A stretch of DNA of 13,800 bases from Actinomycetota bacterium. GTDB taxonomy: Bacteria > Actinomycetota > Actinomycetes > Nanopelagicales > Nanopelagicaceae. The notes beneath the pieces are model-generated. The model was not told where the DNA came from. It did not search any database and saw only the letters and a program-made list of their open reading frames with translations. Both the position numbers and the translations under genes were made by a program. Positions 7,901-13,800 of the stretch are shown here, piece by piece (positions within the stretch are counted from its first letter, which is position 1; every line of letters begins with the position of its first letter). Where the stretch lies: NCBI GenBank assembly GCA_009700155.1, contig WLMP01000015.1:1-13800 (forward strand). Direction: 5' to 3'.

Positions 7901-8468
7901 CCCACTTTTAGGGGTAGAACATATATTAAAATCAGTTTCAGATTTCACAATTAGCCAGATCTCCGAAGTATCGCATGATCAGGTAATTACAATTTGCGGC
8001 TTAGTAACTCAAATTCAGCGCAAAGTTTCAAAGCAAGGCACTCCATGGGCAATAGTTACTGTTGAAGATTTAGAGGGAGCAATTGATGTTTTATTTTTCT
8101 CTAACTCTTATGCATTACACGGTGTTAACTTAGTAGAGGATCGAATTGTCGCCATCAGGGGCAGAGTAGATAAAAGAGAAGATCAAGCTAGGGTTTCAGC
8201 ACTTGATTTAACTTTGCCAGATCTTAATTTAGTTCCAACTGGCCCACTTGTAATCTCGATGGAAATGGCTAGGTGCACTCCGCCGATAATCGATCGAGTT
8301 AAAGAGATTTTACGGTCCCATCCTGGTGGACGTGAAGTTCACTTAAGACTGGCAGATGGCGCAAAAAGTACTGTACTTAAATTGGATGAAGGACTAAAAG
8401 TTGCAGCCTCACCAAGCCTAAGTGCAGATCTTAAAACTGTGCTTGGCCCTGACTGTCTACTAGTTTAA
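4941..8468 (+). CDS. dnaE: DNA polymerase III alpha subunit, DnaE1 type
   Basis: The replicative polymerase subunit, 1,175 residues, normal for the family. Domains in order: PHP domain (about 14-290), beginning HLHVHTEYSMLDG; palm with GPGRGSAAGS, PDIDLDF (catalytic D419 and D421) and KMDFLGL (D583); thumb, fingers and helix-hairpin-helix region; an internal clamp-binding motif QFDLF at 942-946; and an OB fold from about residue 1015 (ITICGLVTQI and onward). All nine PHP metal ligands known from the proofreading mycobacterial DnaE1 appear present: H18, H20, D27, H52, E77, H109, C159, D227 and H229. An intrinsic 3'-5' proofreading exonuclease is therefore likely. The ATG at 4941 is the only start close before the PHP motif. 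It follows the pseudouridine synthase by 29 bases, with no clear ribosome site. Confidence 0.98.
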   Translation: MSTSIKNSENSENFVHLHVHTEYSMLDGAAKISELVEEVANQNMPAIAMTDHGNVFGAFEFYKIAKAADVKPIIGIEAYVAPESRFDKRRVKWAEGGEDDVSAGGAYTHMTILAENNQGLSNLFKLSSLASLEGFYYKPRVDRELLSKYSSGLIVTTGCAGGEIQTRLRMGSYNEALKAASDMKDIFGADNFFLELMDHSIDIEKRVFTDLLKLGKELNLPPLATNDLHYTFHKDASAHEVLLCVQSGSTLADPKRFKFENSEFYLKSAAQMRMLFKDIPESCDNTLIIAERCDITMREGENLLPRFEVPQGETEDSWLVKVANLGLASKLNGQVLPEYQERLNFELDVMIKMGFPGYFLVVSDLCNHARKVGIRVGPGRGSAAGSLVSYALGITGLDPIKFGLLFERFLNPERISMPDIDLDFDERRRSEMIQYATTKYGDDRVAQIITYGTIKSKQAIKDSTRVLGYPYALGERLTKSLPPSVMGKDISLSGIFNVEDDRYGEASEFRNLYESDPDSKRIVDTARGIEGLKRQWGVHAAGVILSKEPLLDVIPIHRREADGAVITQFDMGACEATGLLKMDFLGLRNLSVLDDCLINIQKNLGKTVVLEELPLEDKKTFELLSRGDTLGVFQLDSAPIRALLRSMAPDSFEDISAVIALYRPGPMGEDSHNKYADYKNGRKNPVAIHAELEKPLNEILKDTYGLIVYQEQVLAIARKVAGFTLGRADLLRKAMGKKNKEILDKEKVHFEEGMKSNGFSQDAIEKLWQTLIPFSDYAFNRAHSAGYGLLSFWTAYLKANYPTEYMAALLTSVRDDKDKSALYLNECRRMGIKVLAPDVNESDSEYTPRGVDIRFGLTAIRNVGENVVASIIKNRTDKSKYSSFGDFLTKVDSIVCNKKSIESLIKAGAFDSLGHTRRGLMMVYLEALDAVSEAKRAESIGQFDLFGATNATTSVSGVELDIPNIEWEKMVLLGYEREMLGLYVSDHPLLGVEHILKSVSDFTISQISEVSHDQVITICGLVTQIQRKVSKQGTPWAIVTVEDLEGAIDVLFFSNSYALHGVNLVEDRIVAIRGRVDKREDQARVSALDLTLPDLNLVPTGPLVISMEMARCTPPIIDRVKEILRSHPGGREVHLRLADGAKSTVLKLDEGLKVAASPSLSADLKTVLGPDCLLV

Positions 8469-8533
8469 GTTGTAGTTCGACTAATTACTGCTTAATTTAT
8501 TGGTAACAAGGCGCTAACCCCTTACGGCACAAT
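8469..8533 (+). other. dnaE-trpE gap, the largest plus-strand intergenic space
   Basis: 65 bases. TTGTAG (8470-8475), 17 bases, then TAATTT (8493-8498) is a weak promoter-like arrangement with a start near 8505. CACAAT (8528-8533) directly abuts the trpE ATG; used as a -10, it would place a start at the in-frame GTG 8540. There is no Shine-Dalgarno near the ATG. I find no leader peptide with tandem Trp codons and no stable stem with a U-run. Only short dyads occur (TAGT-3-ACTA and AAGG-8-CCTT), so I do not call a terminator or attenuator. Confidence 0.3.
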
Positions 8534-10039
8534 ATGCATGTGAATAAATCCCTAATGAGCTTAGATGAATTTCGTGAGCACGCTCGGGGAAATAATGTTA
8601 TTCCAGTCGCTCGAAGAGTTGAGATCAAAAATGAAACTCCACTTTCAATATATTTAAAATTAGCCAGCAATAGAGCAGGAACTTTCTTACTTGAATCAGC
8701 AGAGTCAGGAATATGGGCACGATATTCATTTATTGGAGTAAATAGTCAAGCAACCCTAACTGAAGAAAATGGATTGGCGGTTTGGAGTGGGGTAATGCCA
8801 GCAGGAGCACCTAGCGGTATTGATCCACTATCGGCACTGAGAATTTCAACTACTCATTTGCGTTCACCCAAGTTACCAAATCTTCCGCCTCTTACTGGGG
8901 GTTTAGTGGGCTATCTTGGATATGAAATTGTCAGAAGATTAGAAAAAATACCTTCACTAACTATTAAAGATGTTGAAATACCAGAGATTGCAATGATGTT
9001 GACCTCAGATTTAGCAGTATTTGATCATCAAGAGGGCACAGTGACTTTAATTGCTAATGCAATTAACTGGGATGGAAGTAATGAAAGAGTAGATAAAGCC
9101 TATGCCAATTCATTGATTCGACTAGATAAAATGGAAAGTGATTTAGGTAAGAATATTGAGACTGGCTTGACTGCAATCCAAAAGCGCGTAGATCCGCAGT
9201 ACTCAAGAAATACTACAGATGCTGATTACATTGCAAAAGTTCTAAGAATCAAAGAGGAAATAAAATCAGGGGAAGCATTCCAAGTAGTACTTTCACAAAG
9301 GTTCTCAATGAAAATTGATTGTGATCCATTTGAACTATATCGAGTGCTCAGGGAACATAATCCAAGCCCTTATATGTACCTATTTAGATTTGATAACGGT
9401 TTATCGGTAGTTGGTTCAAGTCCTGAAGCGCTAGTTAAGGTAACCGGAGATCAAGTAATGATTCATCCAATTGCAGGAACTCGCGCCCGTAGTCTGAATG
9501 AGAAAATAGATAACGAGATAGCAGAAGAGCTTCTTAAGGATCCTAAAGAAAGAGCAGAGCACTTAATGCTTGTGGACTTAGGTAGAAATGACTTAGGGCG
9601 TGTCTGCATACCGGGAACGGTTGAAGTTACTGAATTTATGCAGATAGAAAAGTACTCTCATGTCATGCATATAGTTTCGACAGTTGTTGGCAAGCTATTA
9701 CCAAATCTAAAACCAATCGAAGCATTACTTTCGGTATTTCCAGCCGGTACCTTATCTGGAGCGCCAAAGCCGCGAGCAATGGAAATTATTGAGGAAAATG
9801 AAATTAACCGTCGGGGAATCTATGGTGGAACAATTGGTTACTTAGATTTTATGGGCAACATTGATGCATGTATTGCAATTAGAACTGCTGTGATTAAAGA
9901 TAGTACTGCATATGTTCAAGCAGGAGCAGGAATTGTTGCAGATTCAAATCCTGAACTTGAAAATCAAGAGTGTATTAATAAAGCAGCTGCAGTACTAGGT
10001 GCGATTGCTACTGCTAATAAAATGAAGGAAGAAAAATGA
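8534..10039 (+). CDS. trpE: Anthranilate synthase component I
   Basis: Converts chorismate to anthranilate using ammonia supplied by the TrpG glutaminase, the committed step of tryptophan synthesis in the cytoplasm. It has 501 residues, a normal length. The N-terminal region has the LLES motif (52-55) that forms the tryptophan feedback site in characterised enzymes. The chorismate-binding domain has SGEAFQVVLSQRF, IAGTRAR, VDLGRNDLGRV, the KYSHVMHIVS block, FPAGTLSGAPKPRAMEII, YGGTIGYLDFMGNIDACIAIRT and QAGAGIVADSNPE. Retention of LLES predicts Trp inhibition. PabB or a salicylate or isochorismate synthase is unlikely because trpC, trpB and trpA follow. No trpG is present, so the glutaminase subunit must be encoded elsewhere. 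ATG 8534 is used here; an in-frame GTG at 8540 is possible. Its TGA overlaps the next ATG as ATGA. Confidence 0.97.
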   Translation: MHVNKSLMSLDEFREHARGNNVIPVARRVEIKNETPLSIYLKLASNRAGTFLLESAESGIWARYSFIGVNSQATLTEENGLAVWSGVMPAGAPSGIDPLSALRISTTHLRSPKLPNLPPLTGGLVGYLGYEIVRRLEKIPSLTIKDVEIPEIAMMLTSDLAVFDHQEGTVTLIANAINWDGSNERVDKAYANSLIRLDKMESDLGKNIETGLTAIQKRVDPQYSRNTTDADYIAKVLRIKEEIKSGEAFQVVLSQRFSMKIDCDPFELYRVLREHNPSPYMYLFRFDNGLSVVGSSPEALVKVTGDQVMIHPIAGTRARSLNEKIDNEIAEELLKDPKERAEHLMLVDLGRNDLGRVCIPGTVEVTEFMQIEKYSHVMHIVSTVVGKLLPNLKPIEALLSVFPAGTLSGAPKPRAMEIIEENEINRRGIYGGTIGYLDFMGNIDACIAIRTAVIKDSTAYVQAGAGIVADSNPELENQECINKAAAVLGAIATANKMKEEK

Positions 10040-10191
10040 GATCTTCAATAGTGGGAAGTTTATTTCTAGTCGCAATCACAACATACTTAATAATACGTTT
10101 GAGTAGGCGCACCAATTCAGATAGGTATCAAGCAAAGCCTAAAAACAAATGGACTCAGCTTTCTGAAGGAAAGGATCCAACTGATGATTGA
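10036..10191 (+). CDS. 51-residue single-pass membrane protein, probable minimal form of the actinobacterial trp-operon membrane protein
   Basis: A small gene between trpE and trpC. ATG 10036 overlaps the trpE stop as ATGA, AAGGA (10025-10029) lies six bases upstream, and its 3' end overlaps trpC by eight bases. An in-frame TAA at 10018 rules out a longer N-terminus. Residues 4-20 form one hydrophobic helix followed by RLSRR, predicting the C-terminus in the cytoplasm. The tail contains RYQAKPKNKWTQLSEGKDPT. Other actinobacteria have a roughly 200-residue multi-pass membrane protein of unknown function here (the trp-region conserved membrane protein family). From memory it ends in a similar Arg-Tyr ... 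Trp-x-x-Leu-x-x-Gly-x-Asp-Pro-Thr tail. I infer that this gene keeps only a last helix and that tail. Homology is not proven; the function is unknown. Confidence 0.72.
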   Translation: MRSSIVGSLFLVAITTYLIIRLSRRTNSDRYQAKPKNKWTQLSEGKDPTDD

Positions 10192-10963
10192 GTCCAATGC
10201 TCTAAGTGGAATTATTGAAGGTGTAATTGAGGATGTTTCCAGAAGAGCTGTTCCGATATCACAATTGAAGGAAGAGTTAACTAACGCACCTGTGTTACGA
10301 GATGCGTATTCGGCTCTCAGTAAAAAGGATATGAGTTTAATAGCAGAGATTAAGCGCTCATCTCCAAGTAAAGGAGATCTAGCTGAGATATCTGATCCAA
10401 TTTCGTTAGCAAAAAGTTACCAGCAAGGTGGTGCCGATTTAATTAGTGTGTTAACTGAAGAGCGAAGATTTAAGGGAAGTATTTCAGATCTAGTAAGTAT
10501 TAGAGAAGCGATCGATCTGCCTGTGCTTCGTAAAGATTTTATTGTAAGTGAATTTCAAGTTTTTGAATCACGTATTTTAGGAAGTGACTTAATGTTACTA
10601 ATAGTAGCTTGCCTACCAAAGTCACAACTGATTGACTACTATCAAATTGCTACAGAGCTTGGTATGAATGTGTTAGTTGAAACTCACACTATAGATGAGT
10701 CAGAAATTGCGCTAGATATAGGAGCTAAAATCATTGGTGTTAATTGCAGAAATCTTAAGAACCTTGAGATGGATAAAAGTACATTTGAATTAATTTTGCC
10801 TAGGTTGCCAGAGTCAGTAGTAAAGATTGCTGAATCTGGAATTAGCAGTCGGTCTGAGGTTCAAAGAGTTGCAGAGTTAGGCGCAAATGCAATTTTAGTG
10901 GGTGAAACCCTTGTTAGATCAGGTAACCCAATTCATACAATTAAAGATCTTCTAAATCGCTAA
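10184..10963 (+). CDS. trpC: Indole-3-glycerol phosphate synthase
   Basis: Closes the ring of carboxyphenylamino-deoxyribulose phosphate, with loss of CO2 and water, to make indole-3-glycerol phosphate, the TrpA substrate. It has 259 residues, the size of a single-function TrpC (no fused TrpF). The (beta/alpha)8 barrel motifs are in place: AEIKRSSPSKG (E55, K57), LRKDFIV with the catalytic Lys K117, LVETHTIDE with E166, GVNCRNL, IAESGISS and ILVGETLVRSG. ATG 10184 has AAGGA at 10171-10175, eight bases upstream inside the small membrane gene, and the two frames overlap by eight bases, indicating translational coupling. GVNCRNL has Cys where E. coli has Asn; this position varies in the family. 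Confidence 0.97.
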   Translation: MIESNALSGIIEGVIEDVSRRAVPISQLKEELTNAPVLRDAYSALSKKDMSLIAEIKRSSPSKGDLAEISDPISLAKSYQQGGADLISVLTEERRFKGSISDLVSIREAIDLPVLRKDFIVSEFQVFESRILGSDLMLLIVACLPKSQLIDYYQIATELGMNVLVETHTIDESEIALDIGAKIIGVNCRNLKNLEMDKSTFELILPRLPESVVKIAESGISSRSEVQRVAELGANAILVGETLVRSGNPIHTIKDLLNR

Positions 10964-10971
10964 ATATCTAA

Positions 10972-10977
10972 TAAACT
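10972..10977 (+). promoter_or_regulatory. Candidate -10 element before trpB
   Basis: TAAACT is followed by exactly six bases and then the trpB ATG at 10984. No purine-rich ribosome site exists in the 20-base gap after trpC. This spacing would put the start point at or beside the ATG and give a leaderless trpBA message in addition to read-through from trpE. No convincing -35 is seen. Confidence 0.35.
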
Positions 10978-10983
10978 TAGCCA

Positions 10984-12195
10984 ATGGAGAGTAATAGTGT
11001 TAAGGGCTTTGATTCAGAAATAGTTGGACACTTTGGTCCATACGGTGGTCGCTTCGTGCCAGAAGCTCTGATTGCAGCACTTGATGAATTAGCTGATGCT
11101 CATGTAAGAGCTCAAGCAGATCCTGAATTTCATAAAGAATTAACTAACCTGCATAGAACATATACCGGAAGACCAAGCATTATTACTGATGCTAGGAGGT
11201 TCTCAGAGTATGCAGGGGGAGCTAGGGTTTTATTAAAGCGAGAAGATTTAAACCATACTGGCAGTCATAAAATTAATAATGTACTTGGACAAGCATTGTT
11301 AACCAAGCGGATGGGAAAGAAACGAATAATTGCAGAAACAGGAGCAGGCCAACACGGGGTAGCATCTGCAACTGCTGCAGCACTTTTTGGTTTGGAATGT
11401 GTTGTGTATATGGGTGAAGCTGACACTAAACGCCAAGCATTAAATGTGGCTCGTATGAAATTACTTGGCGCTGAGGTTGTGCCTGTTACTACTGGATCTA
11501 AAACATTAAAGGATGCAATAAATGAGGCAATGAGGGATTGGGTAACCAATGTTCAAACCACACATTACTTATTAGGGACAGTTGCAGGCCCTCATCCATT
11601 CCCGACCATTGTTAGAGATTTTCAAAGAATTATTGGTGTTGAAGCGCGCCAACAGGTTTTAGATCTGACCGGAAAACTTCCAGATGCTGTGCTTGCATGT
11701 GTCGGTGGTGGATCAAATGCGATTGGAATATTTCATCCGTTCATTGAGGATAAGTCAGTCAGATTAATCGGCTTTGAGGCTGGTGGAAAAGGTGTTGAAA
11801 CAGGATTTCATGCGGCAACAATTTCAGGTGGATCACCTGGAGTTTTGCACGGAACTAGATCATATGTTTTACAAGATAAGAATGGGCAAACAGTTGAGTC
11901 ACATTCAATATCTGCAGGTTTAGATTATCCAGGAGTAGGTCCAGAGCACGCTTATTTAAATGACATAGGCCGAGCCGAGTACCGTCCTGTAACTGATGAT
12001 CAAGCAATGTATGCATTCTCGTTGCTTTGTAAATCAGAAGGAATAATTCCGGCAATTGAAACTGCACATGCATTAGCTGGAGCATTAGAGATTGGTAATG
12101 AGCTTGGGAAAGATGCAACACTTCTGATTAATCTTTCTGGTAGAGGTGATAAAGATGTTCAGACGGCGGCAGATTATTTCGGAATTCCCCTTTAA
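10984..12195 (+). CDS. trpB: Tryptophan synthase beta subunit
   Basis: PLP enzyme that condenses indole, channelled from TrpA, with L-serine to give tryptophan. It has 403 residues, normal for TrpB1. Motifs: [13 protein letters not shown] near the start, [16 protein letters not shown] with the PLP-binding lysine K96, AETGAGQHG with the catalytic glutamate E118, [10 protein letters not shown] for the PLP phosphate, and a C-terminal LSGRGDKD. It is the standard TrpA-partnered form, not the longer TrpB2. It begins 20 bases after trpC with no visible Shine-Dalgarno, and its TAA overlaps the trpA ATG by one base (TAATG). Confidence 0.98.
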   Translation: MESNSVKGFDSEIVGHFGPYGGRFVPEALIAALDELADAHVRAQADPEFHKELTNLHRTYTGRPSIITDARRFSEYAGGARVLLKREDLNHTGSHKINNVLGQALLTKRMGKKRIIAETGAGQHGVASATAAALFGLECVVYMGEADTKRQALNVARMKLLGAEVVPVTTGSKTLKDAINEAMRDWVTNVQTTHYLLGTVAGPHPFPTIVRDFQRIIGVEARQQVLDLTGKLPDAVLACVGGGSNAIGIFHPFIEDKSVRLIGFEAGGKGVETGFHAATISGGSPGVLHGTRSYVLQDKNGQTVESHSISAGLDYPGVGPEHAYLNDIGRAEYRPVTDDQAMYAFSLLCKSEGIIPAIETAHALAGALEIGNELGKDATLLINLSGRGDKDVQTAADYFGIPL

Positions 12196-12998
12196 TGCTT
12201 ACGCAATTAGATAATCTTTTTGCCCAATCTAAGAGTCAGAATCGAGCCATTTTAATTGGTTACCTACCTGCTGGGTTTCCAACGCAAAGAAAAGCTAAAA
12301 AAATAATTAAAGCAATGATTGATGGTGGGGTAGATGCAATTGAAATCGGATACCCATATTCAGATCCAGTAATGGATGGACCGGTAATACAGGCAGCTTC
12401 GGAAGAGGCGATTAATAATGGTGCAGGCGTTAGTGAAGTTTTTGAACTATTAAAGACAAGCGTAGATTTTGGAGCACCATCTGTTGTAATGAGTTACTGG
12501 AGCCCGATTGAAAAGTATGGAGTGGATCGATTTGCACATGAGGTTGCTAAGAATGGTGGCTCTGGGATTATCACTCCTGACTTAACTTATGAAGAATCTA
12601 ATAATTGGAAAATAGAGGCAGAAAAGAATTCACTTAACAGAATTTATGTAGTTGCTCCTAGTAGCAGCAATGACCGCTTAGCTAAAGTTACAAATGAGTG
12701 TTCAGGATTTATTTATGCTGCTAGCCTGATGGGTGTAACAGGGGCAAGAACATCAGTCTCAGTAAATGCTAAGCAACTAGTCGAGCGTATTCGGAGCGTT
12801 TCTAATAAACCGATTGCCGTAGGATTAGGTGTATCAACGAGCCAACAAGCGCAAGAGGTAGCTACTTACGCTGATGGGGTTATTGTTGGGTCTGCTTTCA
12901 TTAAGATAGTGCAAGAGTTTGGTGCAGGTAGAAATGGCTTAAAAAAGATTAAGCAACTTGCTAAGTCTTTATCTGAAGGGATTAAAAGTGCAAGATAA
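12195..12998 (+). CDS. trpA: Tryptophan synthase alpha subunit
   Basis: Cleaves indole-3-glycerol phosphate to indole and glyceraldehyde 3-phosphate; the indole passes through a tunnel to TrpB. It has 267 residues, normal length. The barrel motifs are GYLPAGFPT, IEIGYPYSDPVMDGP with the two catalytic acids E50 and D61 (E49/D60 in Salmonella numbering), PDLTYEES, VVAPSSSNDRL, YAASLMGVTGART for the mobile loop and phosphate site, and VGLGVSTSQQA with IVGSAFIK. The ATG shares its A with the trpB stop codon (TAATG) and no good ribosome site is visible, so it is likely translated by coupling from trpB, giving matched amounts of the two subunits. Its 3' end overlaps the next gene by 11 bases. Confidence 0.97.
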   Translation: MLTQLDNLFAQSKSQNRAILIGYLPAGFPTQRKAKKIIKAMIDGGVDAIEIGYPYSDPVMDGPVIQAASEEAINNGAGVSEVFELLKTSVDFGAPSVVMSYWSPIEKYGVDRFAHEVAKNGGSGIITPDLTYEESNNWKIEAEKNSLNRIYVVAPSSSNDRLAKVTNECSGFIYAASLMGVTGARTSVSVNAKQLVERIRSVSNKPIAVGLGVSTSQQAQEVATYADGVIVGSAFIKIVQEFGAGRNGLKKIKQLAKSLSEGIKSAR

Positions 12999-13446
12999 AT
13001 TCAGGTTAGCTCAGCCTTGGCTAACATTGCTTGCTCGATTAATTCTAGGTGGTGTATTAATTGCTGCCGGAGCGCTTAAGGTAGGAAATTTACAGCAATC
13101 TGCAATGGCAGTTAGGGCATATGAATTGCTTCCTATTTGGATGGCAAATTTATTTGGCTACGCCTTACCGTGGATAGAGATCGGAATTGGGTTACTTCTA
13201 GTTCTTGGAGCTTTAGTCCGAATCAATGGCTTGCTTGGGGCATTAATAATGTTGGCATTTATTATTGCCATTGCACAGGCTTGGGCCCGTGGATTAAGCA
13301 TTGACTGTGGCTGTTTTGGTAACGGGGGAGAAATTGATCCAGAGGATACGAAGTATTTATCTACAATTATTAGAGATTTAGGTCTACTTGGGCTTGGCGT
13401 TTTCTTATATTTCTTCCCAAAGGGTAGATTTGCACTTGATAAATAA
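12988..13446 (+). CDS. MauE/DoxX-type redox-associated membrane protein
   Basis: A 152-residue, four-helix inner-membrane protein; helices at roughly 11-32, 50-76, 79-100 and 124-143. Between helices 3 and 4 it carries the signature DCGCFG (C107 and C109), typical of MauE-type members of the DoxX/MauE group, in which a Cys-x-Cys pair is thought to exchange electrons with thiol-disulfide proteins. GTG 12988 is chosen because GAAGGG (12975-12980) lies seven bases upstream; a TTG at 12958 is in frame but less well placed. It overlaps trpA by 11 bases, so it is probably translated with the trp genes although its job is unrelated. The next gene encodes a CPAC thioredoxin-fold protein, which suggests the pair acts together in disulfide chemistry outside the membrane. 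The exact partner and direction of electron flow are inferred. Confidence 0.85.
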   Translation: MQDKFRLAQPWLTLLARLILGGVLIAAGALKVGNLQQSAMAVRAYELLPIWMANLFGYALPWIEIGIGLLLVLGALVRINGLLGALIMLAFIIAIAQAWARGLSIDCGCFGNGGEIDPEDTKYLSTIIRDLGLLGLGVFLYFFPKGRFALDK

Positions 13447-13462
13447 TCACAATAACTAAAAT

Positions 13463-13467
13463 AGGAG
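13463..13467 (+). promoter_or_regulatory. Shine-Dalgarno of the DsbA-like gene
   Basis: AGGAG lies seven bases before ATG 13475, a near-ideal ribosome site, which fixes the start of the last gene. Confidence 0.8.
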
Positions 13468-13474
13468 CAAAGCA

Positions 13475-13800
13475 ATGGCAGCAAATAATGGTGGCGATAA
13501 GGGAACTAGAAACCTTGTAATAGTAATGGTGGGTTTTATTGTCGCTACAGGAGTTATTTTTTCAGTTATTAGCAATCGAGCCGCTTCAAATGTCGAAATT
13601 CCGTCAGCAGTATCTGCTACTGATGGCTACGGAATTGTGCTAAACCCATCTGCTACGCCAAAAATTGATGTTTATCTTGATTACCAATGTCCAGCCTGTA
13701 AATCATTTGAGTTAATTAATGGTGGCTACTTAAATGAGATTACTGTTCAGAAAAAAGCAAAAGTTGTGTATCACCCAATGACATTTATTGGACGAGAATC
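13475..13800 (+). CDS. Membrane-anchored DsbA-like thiol oxidoreductase, cut by window edge
   Basis: The first 108 codons are present. A polar N-terminus, a Lys/Arg pair (K9, R12) and a hydrophobic stretch at 13-32 form an uncleaved signal anchor, so the rest lies outside the membrane. The thioredoxin fold starts near residue 63 (KIDVYLDYQ) and carries the active site C72-P-A-C75, followed by the FEL and VVYHPMTF segments of the DsbA/thioredoxin_4 type. The cis-proline loop, needed to confirm the family, is outside the window. The start is fixed by AGGAG seven bases upstream. It follows the MauE-type gene by 28 bases, supporting a shared redox role. From memory, actinobacteria often have such a gene next to trpA and just before lgt. 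Oxidase or reductase function cannot be decided here. Confidence 0.88.
   Translation, partial: MAANNGGDKGTRNLVIVMVGFIVATGVIFSVISNRAASNVEIPSAVSATDGYGIVLNPSATPKIDVYLDYQCPACKSFELINGGYLNEITVQKKAKVVYHPMTFIGRE

Noticed and set aside
8469..8533. Trp attenuator or rho-independent terminator upstream of trpE
   Set aside because: There is no open frame with tandem Trp codons, the stems are only four base pairs, and there is no U-run.
1..13800. tRNA, rRNA, CRISPR array, insertion sequence or prophage
   Set aside because: None seen: no regularly spaced repeats, no transposase or integrase motifs, and almost no non-coding space to hold an RNA gene.

Overview
The window reads as a compact, AT-rich actinobacterial chromosome segment with no mobile-element signature. 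The gene order ileS | DksA/TraR-like gene – lspA – rluD-type gene – dnaE, followed by trpE – small membrane gene – trpC – trpB – trpA – dsbA-like gene, is one I recall from Streptomyces and mycobacteria. The base composition is far lower in GC than in those genera, and genes overlap or nearly touch throughout. That combination suggests a genome-streamlined planktonic actinobacterium, such as the freshwater acI/Nanopelagicales group. This assignment is an inference from synteny and composition, not from a marker gene.

Layout: 1-2568 (minus strand) is the first 856 codons of ileS, which runs off the left edge. 2569-2687 is a short divergent intergenic region holding promoter-like elements for both directions. 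From 2688 to the right edge every gene lies on the plus strand: a Lys-rich DksA/TraR zinc-finger protein, lspA, an RluA/RluD-family pseudouridine synthase, dnaE, trpE, a 51-residue membrane protein, trpC, trpB, trpA, a MauE/DoxX-type membrane protein, and a DsbA-like thiol oxidoreductase cut by the right edge. The largest plus-strand gap is 65 bases (dnaE to trpE) and I see no convincing terminator, so long polycistronic transcripts are likely.

How the genes work together: lspA is the lipoprotein signal peptidase. TrpE, TrpC, TrpB and TrpA cover chorismate to anthranilate and the last three chemical steps to tryptophan. TrpG, TrpD and the TrpF activity (usually PriA in actinobacteria) must be encoded elsewhere. 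The two terminal genes look like an extracytoplasmic thiol-redox pair: a membrane Cys-Gly-Cys protein next to a secreted-side CPAC thioredoxin-fold protein.

I do not see a wholly new system. The points most worth a second look are: the 51-residue gene between trpE and trpC, which looks like a miniaturised actinobacterial 'trp operon conserved membrane protein'; an apparent CTG start codon for lspA; a histone-H1-like tail on the DksA-type protein; and a split between genes with clear Shine-Dalgarno sequences (the overlapping ones) and genes with none but a -10-like hexamer just before the start codon (candidate leaderless mRNAs).
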